A stretch of DNA of 27,715 nucleotides, from positions 1 to 27,715 of the forward strand of contig URTF01000026.1 in the NCBI GenBank assembly GCA_900550695.1. Reading direction: 5' to 3'. Positions 14,267 through 21,105 of this stretch are shown piece by piece. Below the pieces are notes generated by a model. It was not told where the DNA came from. It made no database searches and worked only from the letters and a program-made list of their open reading frames with translations. Positions within the stretch are counted from its first letter, which is position 1, and each line of letters begins with the position of its first letter. The DNA is from an uncultured Ruminococcus sp. GTDB lineage: Bacteria > Bacillota > Clostridia > Oscillospirales > Ruminococcaceae. Position numbers and translations under genes: made by a program.

Positions 14267-16141
14267 GTGTCAGATAAAATGAAGATAATTGCTTTGTGTG
14301 CATCAAGAATTTATGACGATAACTGTGTCGAACTTATAACCGCACTTAACGATGAGATCATTAAGCGCGGCGGAAGACTTGTCGTTTTCAGCTCGGTTTC
14401 AGACCTCTATTACGGAACGGAAGTGGAAAAGGGTGAGGCTGCCGTTTACAACCTTATGAATTTTTCAATGATCGATGCCGTTATCGTGAACGGCGAATGG
14501 ATAAAGGATAAAAAAGTCCTCGAGAATATCATAAGCAGAACAAAAGCAGCCGGCAAACAGGTCTTTTATATCGGAAAACAGCGCGATGACTGCATAAATT
14601 TCAGCTTTGACTATAAAAAAGGCTTTGAATCCGTTGTCCGCCATGTTATTGAAAAGCATAACGTTACTTCCATTCACATGATCGCAGGCATCAAGGACAA
14701 TGAATTTTCCGATGAGAGAATTGACTGCTTCAAGCGTGTACTTGCAGAAAATAATATTGATTTTGACGAAAGTATGCTCAGCTACGGCGACTTCTGGAGA
14801 GTCCCTACCGAAGCAGCCGTCAAAAAGCTCATAAACGAAAAGCGCATCCCGAGAGCGATAATCTGCGCAAACGATTCAACTGCAATAACCGCTGCTCTCG
14901 TGCTGAAAAAAGAAGGCATTCGCGTCCCCGAGGACGTTATCGTTACAGGCTTTGACGGTCTTATCGAAGCAAGGTTCAACGACCCGAAAATAACTACCTG
15001 CATTTGCAGCTATGGCAGCTTTGCAGAGCGAATAACCGCCGCAATTTATGACAGCCTGAACGGAAAGCCTATTGAAAAGAGCTATACGACCGAGCCCGAG
15101 CTTTTTCTCGCCGAATCCTGCGGCTGCTGCGAGGGTGACTTCATCTCAGTCTGCGAGTACATAAATTCGATGAACGAGCGGTTCTATAATTTCCAAGAGA
15201 ACGATAAGCAGCTTAACCGAATCTCACTGAGAATACAAAGCTGCACCGAGGTCGAGGATATCGGAAAAATCCTTGATGACCAGTCGCTTATGTATGATAT
15301 GGCCTGCGTTGTTGATGATGATTTTATGAATCCTGCGCTCAACCCGATGAAAGATACAAAAAATGATATCATGTCGGAGACCGCCCACGTCATCTATAAA
15401 AGCGAGTCGAACCCCGAGCTTCGCACAAGAATAACTGAGTTTCCGCTAAGTGAGCTTTATCATGATTTTGAAAATTTTGCGCGTGAAATCAAAGCACCGA
15501 TCATCTTTAATTCACTCGCATTCCGCAGCGTTCCGTTCGGCTATGTCTGCTATTTTTACCAAGGACTTTATAAATTCAACTATGCAAAAACCCTGCAGAT
15601 CACACTGACCTTGTGCAGCGCCCTCAGCGGTTTCAGAGCTGCAAGATATCAGCGCTATCTCCTCGAACATATCGAGGAATCCTACCGCCGTGATGCAATG
15701 ACGGGTCTGTATAACCGAAGCGGGTTTATGCAGATTTTCCCCGATTTCAAGAAAAGCTGCGGTCCGACAATGACAGCCGTTCTTGCCGACCTCGATAACC
15801 TGAAAGGGCTCAATGATAACTACGGTCATGACGAGGGCGACGTTGCTATCCGTGCAGTTGCGCAGGCTCTTGTGAATTCCTGCCCCGAAGATTCCGTCTG
15901 CGTCCGTTTCGGCGGAGATGAGATGTTCGCCGTCATAAAAGGCAGGGCGGACGATGAAATTCGTGTAAAGATAAATGACCGGCTGTCCGATTTTAACGCA
16001 AAGTCGGGCAAACCCTACACCGTTTCCGCAAGCGTAGGAATTTATACCACCGATTCGGACGATGCCACCTTTGAAGAATTGGTGCGCAAATCCGACCAGC
16101 TTATGTACAACGAAAAGATCGCAAAAAAGATCAAAAGATAA
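14267..16141 (+). CDS. LacI-type ligand sensor fused to a GGDEF diguanylate cyclase
   Basis: A 624-residue cytoplasmic protein without signal peptide or membrane helix. Residues about 4-280 form a LacI/GalR-like binding domain (IIALCASRIYDDNC, AIICANDSTAIT, DVIVTGFDGL) but no DNA-binding helix-turn-helix precedes it. ESCGCC at 283-288 closes this domain, as in other sensor fusions. A middle region (about 290-460) of unclear fold leads through a helix (about 455-475) into a GGDEF domain. That domain has DAMTGLYNRSGF (476), the metal-binding ADLDNLKGLNDNYGH (D508, D510) and RFGGDEM (GGDEM at 549-553). Key residues for GTP and metal are kept, so c-di-GMP synthesis is likely. No RxxD inhibitory site is seen upstream. 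The start is GTG with GGAGG 8 nt upstream; earlier in-frame ATGs lie before this site. It follows the sugar transporter and may sense the same sugar. Confidence 0.88.
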   Translation: MSDKMKIIALCASRIYDDNCVELITALNDEIIKRGGRLVVFSSVSDLYYGTEVEKGEAAVYNLMNFSMIDAVIVNGEWIKDKKVLENIISRTKAAGKQVFYIGKQRDDCINFSFDYKKGFESVVRHVIEKHNVTSIHMIAGIKDNEFSDERIDCFKRVLAENNIDFDESMLSYGDFWRVPTEAAVKKLINEKRIPRAIICANDSTAITAALVLKKEGIRVPEDVIVTGFDGLIEARFNDPKITTCICSYGSFAERITAAIYDSLNGKPIEKSYTTEPELFLAESCGCCEGDFISVCEYINSMNERFYNFQENDKQLNRISLRIQSCTEVEDIGKILDDQSLMYDMACVVDDDFMNPALNPMKDTKNDIMSETAHVIYKSESNPELRTRITEFPLSELYHDFENFAREIKAPIIFNSLAFRSVPFGYVCYFYQGLYKFNYAKTLQITLTLCSALSGFRAARYQRYLLEHIEESYRRDAMTGLYNRSGFMQIFPDFKKSCGPTMTAVLADLDNLKGLNDNYGHDEGDVAIRAVAQALVNSCPEDSVCVRFGGDEMFAVIKGRADDEIRVKINDRLSDFNAKSGKPYTVSASVGIYTTDSDDATFEELVRKSDQLMYNEKIAKKIKR

Positions 16142-16168
16142 TGCCGCAGATTTTCCTGCGGCATTTTT
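16141..16168. terminator. Convergent terminator after the sensor-GGDEF gene
   Basis: ATGCCGCAG and CTGCGGCAT form a perfect 9-bp stem around a 6-nt loop. On the plus strand it is followed by TTTTTC. It lies directly between the stop codons of two convergent genes. Confidence 0.9.
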
Positions 16169-16548
16169 CATCTGTATTTCATCGGCACAACGATAAGTCC
16201 GAGCGCCTTTTTGTGCAGACGGTGAATGTGCTGCTCACTGTAGAGCATTTCCTCGGCAATTTCCACCCACTTCTTCCCCGAAATGTAACGTTCCCACAGC
16301 ACCTGCCTGCAATTTCCGTCCGAAAGCCGTCCGACCGCCTTTTCCACCTCTGCCATTTCGCAGGCAAGCTCCTCATTTTCCGACCAAAGCCTGTCCTCAA
16401 ATTCGGAGGTGTACTCAAAATAATTCCTGCTGCAGATCTCCCACGCACGGCGTTCTGCCGACAACATTCGGCTGCGGTTTTGCAGCACCTTTTTTTCGTC
16501 TGCCTTGTATAAAGTCAAAAAATCCTTCGCCGTCATCAGCAGCACCAC
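16168..16548 (-). CDS. Phage-type DUF1492/sigma-like regulator
   Basis: A small, mostly helical protein of 122-126 residues. Residues about 20-75 look like a coiled coil (many Glu, Arg and Leu). The C-terminal third contains a sigma region 4-like helix-turn-helix, CRQVLWERYISGKKWVEIAE, then MLYSEQHIHRLHKKAL. This resembles the DUF1492 and ArpU-type late regulators of phages of Gram-positive bacteria. The GTG at 16548 directly follows the stop of the upstream gene; an ATG at 16536 is an equally possible start, and neither has a clear ribosome site, so translation is probably coupled. No other phage genes are nearby, so this looks like a remnant or a domesticated pair. Confidence 0.65.
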   Translation of the reverse strand: MVLLMTAKDFLTLYKADEKKVLQNRSRMLSAERRAWEICSRNYFEYTSEFEDRLWSENEELACEMAEVEKAVGRLSDGNCRQVLWERYISGKKWVEIAEEMLYSEQHIHRLHKKALGLIVVPMKYR

Positions 16549-16818
16549 TCAGTCCGTGCCGCCGAATGTCCCGATCCTTTGTTTTGCGTGTTTTTTTATA
16601 AGAAAATCGGCGAACTCCGTTTCATATTCCGCCGCAAAATCGCCGTATTCTTCTTCGCCTACCTCCTCCTTAAAGCAATCGAAGCAGAGCGTCCTGCCGT
16701 TCTGCACGAAAAAGATACCGTCCACGCAGCCGCACTCTGCGCAGACTATCTCCGACCGACTGCAATTTTCGCAGTCGTAAGTACACTCATCAAATTCATC
16801 GTATATGCATTTTGCCAT
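16549..16818 (-). CDS. Small cysteine-rich zinc-binding protein, first gene of a candidate LexA-controlled pair
   Basis: An 89-residue acidic protein with nine cysteines in the first 48 residues: C4, C12, C16, C19, C26, C29, C31, C45 and C48. The pairs C26-x2-C29 and C45-x2-C48 form a probable zinc ribbon; the earlier group may bind a second metal. The C-terminal half is acidic (VGEEEYGDFAAEYETEF) followed by a basic patch (KKHAKQR). I do not recognise a named family. The ATG at 16818 is chosen because AAAGGAGA lies about 8 nt upstream; a longer reading from 16836 overlaps this site. It is the first gene of the minus-strand pair with the DUF1492-like gene and has a strong promoter with a LexA-like box. 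Confidence 0.7.
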   Translation of the reverse strand: MAKCIYDEFDECTYDCENCSRSEIVCAECGCVDGIFFVQNGRTLCFDCFKEEVGEEEYGDFAAEYETEFADFLIKKHAKQRIGTFGGTD

Positions 16819-16896
16819 AACAAATTCTCCTTTCAAAAAAAGGAAAAGCCGCTTGGGGCAAATGGCTGCTTCTCCACAAATTTACACTATATCGCA

Positions 16897-16953
16897 CGAA
16901 CGTATGTTTTTTGGCTGCAAGTTAATAATAGCACAAATGTTCTGATTTGTCAA
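16897..16953 (-). promoter_or_regulatory. Strong promoter with candidate LexA (SOS) box
   Basis: On the minus strand there is a perfect TTGACA (16948-16953), a 17-nt spacer and TATTAT (16925-16930). At 16897-16910, about +8 to +21, the plus strand reads CGAACGTATGTTTT. This agrees with the Gram-positive LexA consensus CGAACRNRYGTTYC at 13 of 14 positions. The spacer contains a weaker GAAC-N4-GTGC half match. The leader then runs about 80 nt to the cysteine-rich gene. Confidence 0.65.
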
Positions 16954-16979
16954 TACCCATTTTTGCGTAAAATAAAATT

Positions 16980-17001
16980 GCTGTACGAAAATCGGTACAG
17001 C
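16980..17001 (-). other. Hairpin with a T-rich minus-strand tail
   Basis: GCTGTAC and GTACAGC form a 7-bp stem around an 8-nt loop. On the minus strand it is followed by AATTTTATTTT. It sits just upstream of the SOS-like promoter and could be a terminator protecting that promoter from minus-strand read-through. Confidence 0.45.
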
Positions 17002-17010
17002 TCAGGAATT

Positions 17011-17129
17011 ATACTAAACACCATTTAAAATTTGGAAAAAATCAAGCCGATAATCTCGTAGCTGTTTTTAACAGGTTTATATTGGATTTCGGCGCAGATT
17101 TTTTCCTGTATTTTATTGGTGTTTAGTAT
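17011..17129. mobile_element. MITE-like hairpin element
   Basis: A 119-bp near-palindrome. Terminal inverted repeats of 13 bp (ATACTAAACACCA, 17011-17023, and its complement at 17117-17129) are perfect. The pairing continues imperfectly through GGAAAAAATC and GCCGA..ATC segments to a central CTGTT-TTT-AACAG hairpin. If the ends are set at CTAAACACC, each side is flanked by TA, as expected for IS630/mariner-type target duplication. It has no coding capacity. It lies between the SOS-like pair and the metallophosphoesterase operon. Confidence 0.65.
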
Positions 17130-17165
17130 TAAAATCTTATTAAACTTTTGAATGATTTTTTCCCC

Positions 17166-17194
17166 TTTACGTTTTGCGAAAAATGTGATATAAT
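17166..17194 (+). promoter_or_regulatory. Promoter of the metallophosphoesterase operon
   Basis: TTTACG (17166-17171), 17-nt spacer and perfect TATAAT (17189-17194), followed by a 30-nt leader and GGAGG. Confidence 0.7.
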
Positions 17195-17232
17195 GTTTAT
17201 AGTTGTGATTAAATTATTGGAGGAAATTCCCA

Positions 17233-18000
17233 TTGATCTGTATAACAGGAGATATGCACGGCGACCTTAGCCGTTTTAACGATAAACGAATAAAAGCACT
17301 GAAAAAGAACGATGTCCTCATCGTCTGCGGAGATTTTGGCTTTGTCTGGGACGGCTCCAAGCACGAGCAGCGCATACTCAAAAAAATCGGCAAAAAACGC
17401 TTCTGCACACTGTTCGTTGACGGCTGCCACGAAAATTTCGACCTCCTCGCAAAGTACCCAGAAAGCGACTTCTGCGGCGGCATCGTCCACAGAATCTCGG
17501 GCAATCTTATGCATATAAAAAGAGGATCGGTGCTTTCGATACAAGGCTACAAATTCTTCGGATTTGGCGGCGGTCAGACAAAAGAGCTTGAGATCCGCCG
17601 TGAATCGCATACTTGGTTTGAATCCGAGCTTCCCGACAATAACGAGATCGAATATGCTATCCAAAACCTCAAAAACGCAGGCGGCGAGGTCGATTACATA
17701 ATCACCCACGAACCGCCCGCCTCGATGAAAGAATTCCTCGGCTTTGAGGTAAATCAGATAAGCTTTATGCACACCTTCTTCGATAAGGTCAAAAATAACT
17801 GCAAGTTCAAAATGTGGTTCTTCGGCAAAGCGCACATAAATAAGCTCGTTCCGCCGAAATACCGCTGCCTTTTCGATGAAGTTGTCGTCCTCAAAAACGA
17901 AAAATGGGACAAGGAGCAGAAGCTTCTTCGCAAAAACAAACACAAAAACACAGAAACACCGCAGCCCGAGCAGGAAACAGCTTCGGACAGCTTTGAGTAA
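17233..18000 (+). CDS. Divergent metallophosphoesterase
   Basis: A 255-residue calcineurin-like phosphoesterase. Motif I (D7-M-H9) and motif II (GDFG, D34) are normal, and THE near 158-160 supplies the next His. Motif III, normally GNHE, reads GCHE (C65), and the final motif, normally GHxH, reads GKAH (198-201). Two metal-site residues are therefore replaced, so catalysis may be altered or lost. The region after about 225 is a Lys-rich, then Glu/Gln/Ser-rich tail (KNKHKNTETPQPEQE) that is probably disordered. The TTG start is supported by GGAGG 9 nt upstream. It heads a four-gene operon with a tautomerase, a DNA glycosylase and a zinc-module protein. Substrate unknown. Confidence 0.82.
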   Translation: MICITGDMHGDLSRFNDKRIKALKKNDVLIVCGDFGFVWDGSKHEQRILKKIGKKRFCTLFVDGCHENFDLLAKYPESDFCGGIVHRISGNLMHIKRGSVLSIQGYKFFGFGGGQTKELEIRRESHTWFESELPDNNEIEYAIQNLKNAGGEVDYIITHEPPASMKEFLGFEVNQISFMHTFFDKVKNNCKFKMWFFGKAHINKLVPPKYRCLFDEVVVLKNEKWDKEQKLLRKNKHKNTETPQPEQETASDSFE

Positions 18001-18012
18001 AGGAGTAATACT

Positions 18013-18255
18013 ATGCCGCATATTTCAGTAAAAATGCTTAAAGGAAGAACAGACGAGCAGAAGAAGCTCGCAGCAGATAAGGTAGCCGAGGCTCTCTATG
18101 AAGCGATCGGCTGCTCCAAAGATCACATCACCGTCACCGTTGAGGATTATACCCCCGAAGAGTGGCAGCAGGTCTATGCCGATGACGTCACAGCAAAGCA
18201 GGACGTCCTTTTCCGAAAAGCAAACTATGACCCGAAAGACCTCCTGAAGAAATGA
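18013..18255 (+). CDS. 4-oxalocrotonate tautomerase family protein
   Basis: An 80-residue tautomerase-fold protein. It starts MPHISVKMLKGRTDEQK, with the N-terminal catalytic Pro (residue 2 before Met removal), the first beta strand and the amphipathic helix of the family. VTVEDYTPEEW in the middle matches the second strand region. The family interconverts keto and enol forms of 2-oxo acids; the physiological substrate is unknown. It follows the phosphoesterase by 12 nt and overlaps the start of the glycosylase gene by 4 nt (ATGA), so expression is coupled. Confidence 0.88.
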   Translation: MPHISVKMLKGRTDEQKKLAADKVAEALYEAIGCSKDHITVTVEDYTPEEWQQVYADDVTAKQDVLFRKANYDPKDLLKK

Positions 18256-19058
18256 ATTACATAATCAAAGGAAACGATATCCACCTCTCGCAGCCCGACT
18301 TCGATCTCGATGAAACGCTCGACTGCGGACAGGCTTTCCGCTGGGAAAGATCAGCTGACGGCAAGTATCACGGCGCAAAGCTCAATACAAAGCTCACCAT
18401 TTATAAGGAAAAGGACTATTTCGTCCTCGAAAATACGTCCGAAAGCGACTTCCTTGATGTTTGGTGCAATTATTTCGACCTCGACACCGATTACGGCGAG
18501 CTGAAACGCATCTATTCCGAGGACGAAACGCTCGCCAAAGCCTGCAAATTCGCTTCTGGCATACGCCTTTTGAAGCAGGACAAGTGGGAGACGCTCGTTT
18601 CGTTCATAATTTCGCAGAATAACAATATCCCCCGAATAAAGGGCATAATCGGACGGCTCTGCGAAGAAAACGGCGGTTTTCCGTCTGTTGAACAGCTCAA
18701 AGGCAAAACAGCCGATGATCTTTCCTACCTCCGTGCAGGCTTTCGTGCAAAATATCTCGAAAGCTGCGTGAACCTCGTCACAAGCGGCGAAATTTCACTC
18801 GAAAGAATAGCCGCCGCACCCGTTGACGAAGCAAGAGCCGAGCTGATGAAAATAAAGGGCGTTGGCCCTAAGGTCGCCGACTGCACGATGCTCTACGGAA
18901 TGTACAAAACGGAGTGCTTCCCCGTGGACGTCTGGATAAAGCGTGTTCTGGCGCAGTTCTACCCGAACGGTCTGCCCGAATTCATCAAGCCGACCGCAGG
19001 AATCGCGCAGCAGTATCTTTTCCACTACATACGAACAAGCGGAGTTTATGAAGGCTGA
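18252..19058 (+). CDS. ogg: 8-oxoguanine DNA glycosylase/AP lyase, OGG1 type
   Basis: A 268-residue bifunctional base-excision repair enzyme that removes 8-oxoguanine and nicks the abasic site. The N-terminal OGG domain contains the DCGQAFRW signature (24-31). The HhH-GPD core carries SFIISQNNNIPRIKGIIGRL (about 117-136), and the helix-hairpin-helix IKGVGPKVADC carries the Schiff-base Lys207. PVDVW follows with the catalytic Asp226. All catalytic residues are present and the length is slightly under that of OGG1, as usual for bacterial members. Translation is coupled to the tautomerase gene by a 4-nt overlap. The next gene follows after 11 nt. Confidence 0.93.
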   Translation: MNYIIKGNDIHLSQPDFDLDETLDCGQAFRWERSADGKYHGAKLNTKLTIYKEKDYFVLENTSESDFLDVWCNYFDLDTDYGELKRIYSEDETLAKACKFASGIRLLKQDKWETLVSFIISQNNNIPRIKGIIGRLCEENGGFPSVEQLKGKTADDLSYLRAGFRAKYLESCVNLVTSGEISLERIAAAPVDEARAELMKIKGVGPKVADCTMLYGMYKTECFPVDVWIKRVLAQFYPNGLPEFIKPTAGIAQQYLFHYIRTSGVYEG

Positions 19059-19069
19059 AAGGAAAGACT

Positions 19070-19753
19070 ATGAGAGAAAGCATTTTAACTATCCCGATAA
19101 GCGATGTGCTCGAACCGAAGTGCGGCTGCCCGATCTGCCGTATGCGGGATATGCTCGAGCAGCGAACGGTCGAATATATAATGGGCGCAGCGATGATGGA
19201 ACCCGATGTCCGCATCGAAACCAACCGTGCAGGCTTCTGCCATACCCACCTTTCGCAGATGATGAAGCAGAAGAACCGCCTTTCGCTCGCACTTATGCTC
19301 CAGACCCATCTTGCCGCAGTTGACGGTCAGCTTTTCGAGCGCAAAAAGCTCTTTGAACCGAAAAATGCCAAGAAGCAAAGGCTCTCGAAGATAAACGAAA
19401 GCTGTTTCGTCTGCGAAAAAATAGACTGGGGAATGGAACGCCTTATGCGTACATTCTTTGAAATGTTCCAGCATGACGATGTGCGAAAGCTGATGAACGA
19501 GCAGGAGTTTATCTGCCTGCCGCATTATGATATGCTCGTTTCGCTTGCACCTGCGTATCTGCAGAAAAACGACCTCAAAGCGTTTGAAGCCATGACGGAA
19601 AAGCTCGTCCGCAGCTACCTTGAAACGCTGCAGAACGATGTCACTCACTACTGCAATATGTACGACTACCGCAACAGCGGCAAGGACGCCGACTGGGGCA
19701 ATTCCAAGGACAGCATCGAACGCGCAGTAAAATTTTTAACATCACGAGACTGA
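19070..19753 (+). CDS. DUF6062-like protein with two identical-spacing Cys/His modules
   Basis: A 227-residue cytoplasmic protein of unknown role, resembling the clostridial family annotated as DUF6062. It contains two copies of the same module, C20-x2-C23 with C57-x2-H60, and C112-x2-C115 with C149-x2-H152. In both, the gap between the pairs is 33 residues, and the aligned helices (MLEQRTVEYIMGA against MERLMRTFFEMFQ) look related. This is an internal duplication likely to bind two metal ions. The C-terminal part (160-227) is helical with no motif. It is the last gene of the phosphoesterase operon. A link to the neighbouring DNA repair gene is possible but unproven. Confidence 0.75.
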   Translation: MRESILTIPISDVLEPKCGCPICRMRDMLEQRTVEYIMGAAMMEPDVRIETNRAGFCHTHLSQMMKQKNRLSLALMLQTHLAAVDGQLFERKKLFEPKNAKKQRLSKINESCFVCEKIDWGMERLMRTFFEMFQHDDVRKLMNEQEFICLPHYDMLVSLAPAYLQKNDLKAFEAMTEKLVRSYLETLQNDVTHYCNMYDYRNSGKDADWGNSKDSIERAVKFLTSRD

Positions 19754-19756
19754 TAT

Positions 19757-19993
19757 TAATGCGTAATGCGTAATTCGTAATTATCGTGATTTGAAAATTG
19801 GTTGTGTATAACGATAATTTATCGTCACGGTAAAATAATGCGATTATTGTGTTTTGCAAATTATCACAAAATCGTAGGGGCGGATTCTATATCCGCCCAC
19901 CCAAAATTGCTGTTCTACCCCCATGATATAATTGCGCAATAAAAATGCGTAACGCATAAATAATTACGCATTACGCATTACGAATTACGCATT
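19757..19993. mobile_element. Composite heptad element D
   Basis: The left array (19757-19784, plus) has two TAATGCG, one TAATTCG and a closing TAATTAT. The right array (19960-19993, read on minus) has AATGCG, TAATTCG, two TAATGCG and a closing TAATTAT. They face each other about 175 bp apart between convergent gene ends. Inside is a GTAGGGG module with hairpin GGGCGGAT, loop TCTAT, ATCCGCCC (19874-19898), and a small TGCGT-TA-ACGCA palindrome near 19946. No gene is seen. Confidence 0.7.
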
Positions 19994-20005
19994 CGACCCT
20001 ATTGT

Positions 20006-20455
20006 TCATCTCAAAAAGAAGTAGTATATGATCCCATACAAAACCGATGCCGCCGTTCCGTAGAGAATAACGGGTCCCGAGATTATGAAAATTTTCGCAC
20101 CAAGTCCGAGAACGAAACCCTCCGTCTTGAATTCGAGCGCAGGGGATACGACCGCATTCGCAAATCCCGTTATCGGTACAAGAGTTCCCGCACCGCCGTG
20201 CTTCGCAAGCTTTTCATAAAGCCCCAAACCCGTCAGGAGCGCACTTATAAAAACAAGCGTTATCGATGTCCAGGTCGCTGAGCTCTGCGTGTCGAAGCCG
20301 TTAGCCTTGAAAATGTTGCTTACCGCCTGCCCGACACAGCATATCGCACCTCCGACAGCGAACGCCTTGGGTATGTCTATCCAGCTCTTTGAATTCGGCG
20401 AAGCCTTTTTCACCATTTCATTATATTCTTTGGGCGGCAGACCCTGAATACTCAT
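20006..20455 (-). CDS. spoVAC: Stage V sporulation protein AC
   Basis: A 149-residue membrane protein with the SpoVAC pattern. The short cytoplasmic N-terminus contains YNEMVKKASPNSKSW, followed by FAVGGAICCVGQ at the first helix (about 30-48). Further helices lie at about 60-78, 95-110 and 122-147, and VPITGFANAVVSPALEFKTEG is a conserved loop (first 20: VPITGFANAVVSPALEFKTE). SpoVAC belongs to the channel moving dipicolinic acid into spores. Here it stands alone, without spoVAD or spoVAEB beside it in the window, so it may be a relic or serve another channel role. AAAGGGGGA lies about 8 nt before the ATG. Confidence 0.88.
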   Translation of the reverse strand: MSIQGLPPKEYNEMVKKASPNSKSWIDIPKAFAVGGAICCVGQAVSNIFKANGFDTQSSATWTSITLVFISALLTGLGLYEKLAKHGGAGTLVPITGFANAVVSPALEFKTEGFVLGLGAKIFIISGPVILYGTAASVLYGIIYYFFLR

Positions 20456-20491
20456 AAAAAATTTCCCCCTTTCGGAAATTCTGCATATAAT

Positions 20492-20510
20492 ACAAAGTGT
20501 TGAGCTTTGT
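20492..20510. other. Small palindrome in the spoVAC/YkgJ divergent region
   Basis: ACAAAG, 7-nt loop, CTTTGT. It lies midway between the two divergent starts and may be an operator. I found no confident sigma-G or housekeeping promoter for either gene in this 100-bp gap. Confidence 0.35.
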
Positions 20511-20558
20511 TTAAAATATATTATCCCAAACCTTTAAAATTATTCCAAGGAGAAAAAA

Positions 20559-21035
20559 ATGCTGAAAAATATTTTATCGGGCGAAAGCTGCGCAAAATGC
20601 CGGCTTTGCTGTATCTTTGATAAATATGATATATGGGAAACCCCGACCGTGAGCGATGAGCTTTTTGAGAAGATCAAAAGCAAGTACCCCGAGGTCGAAT
20701 TCATTGAAAAAAACGAGGGCGGAAGAATACTCAAATGTATCCCCGACGGCGAGCTTTTCAACTGTCCGCTCCTCGATAAAAAGTCAGGCTGTAAGCTTGG
20801 CGATGACAAACCCTTCGACTGCAAAATATGGCCTTACCGAATCATGGAATTCGGCGGAAAAAGAGTTATTACAATTGCTTCTATCTGCCCCGAAATGTAC
20901 AAAAAACCACTCTCTGCACTCGTTGCGGAACTTGAAGAAAATGACCTCGCAAAGAAAATTTTCCACGAAGCGGATATCCACCCCGAGATCGTGAAGCCCT
21001 ATCAGAAAGGCTATCCGATACTGCTTGCAGAATAA
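20559..21035 (+). CDS. YkgJ-family cysteine cluster protein
   Basis: A 158-residue protein with the YkgJ (UPF0153) metal-cluster pattern: C11-x2-C14-x2-C17-C18 (ESCAKCRLCCIF) at the N-terminus. Later cysteines in LKCIPDGELFNCPLL and SGCKLGDDKPFDCKIWPYR match the family's second half. The family is predicted to bind zinc or an iron-sulfur cluster; no reaction is established. AAGGAG precedes the ATG. A terminator follows directly and separates it from the MATE gene. Confidence 0.87.
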   Translation: MLKNILSGESCAKCRLCCIFDKYDIWETPTVSDELFEKIKSKYPEVEFIEKNEGGRILKCIPDGELFNCPLLDKKSGCKLGDDKPFDCKIWPYRIMEFGGKRVITIASICPEMYKKPLSALVAELEENDLAKKIFHEADIHPEIVKPYQKGYPILLAE

Positions 21036-21042
21036 GCCTATA

Positions 21043-21073
21043 CCGCATAAAGCAACCGCTTTGTGTGGTTTTT
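21043..21073 (+). terminator. Terminator between YkgJ-type and MATE genes
   Basis: CCGCATAAAGC (21043-21053), loop AACC and GCTTTGTGTGG (21058-21068) form an 11-bp stem with two G-T pairs, followed by TTTTT. The MATE start is 33 nt further on with no separate promoter seen, so the MATE gene probably depends on read-through. Confidence 0.8.
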
Positions 21074-21105
21074 GCTTGATAATCAATACAAAAGGAGAAA
21101 TCAAC

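Noticed and set aside
18943..19323. Overlapping plus-strand frame (126 codons) spanning the ogg and DUF6062-like junction
   Set aside because: Both genes it overlaps are well supported in other frames, and its translation shows only low-complexity Arg/Pro-rich sequence.
19757..19993. Possible CRISPR array suggested by regularly repeated short units
   Set aside because: The units are 7 bp and directly adjacent without unique spacers, and no cas gene is present.
21025..21105. 27-residue N-terminal extension of the MATE protein
   Set aside because: It would start within the upstream gene and read through a terminator hairpin, while a TTG with a good ribosome site gives the normal family N-terminus.
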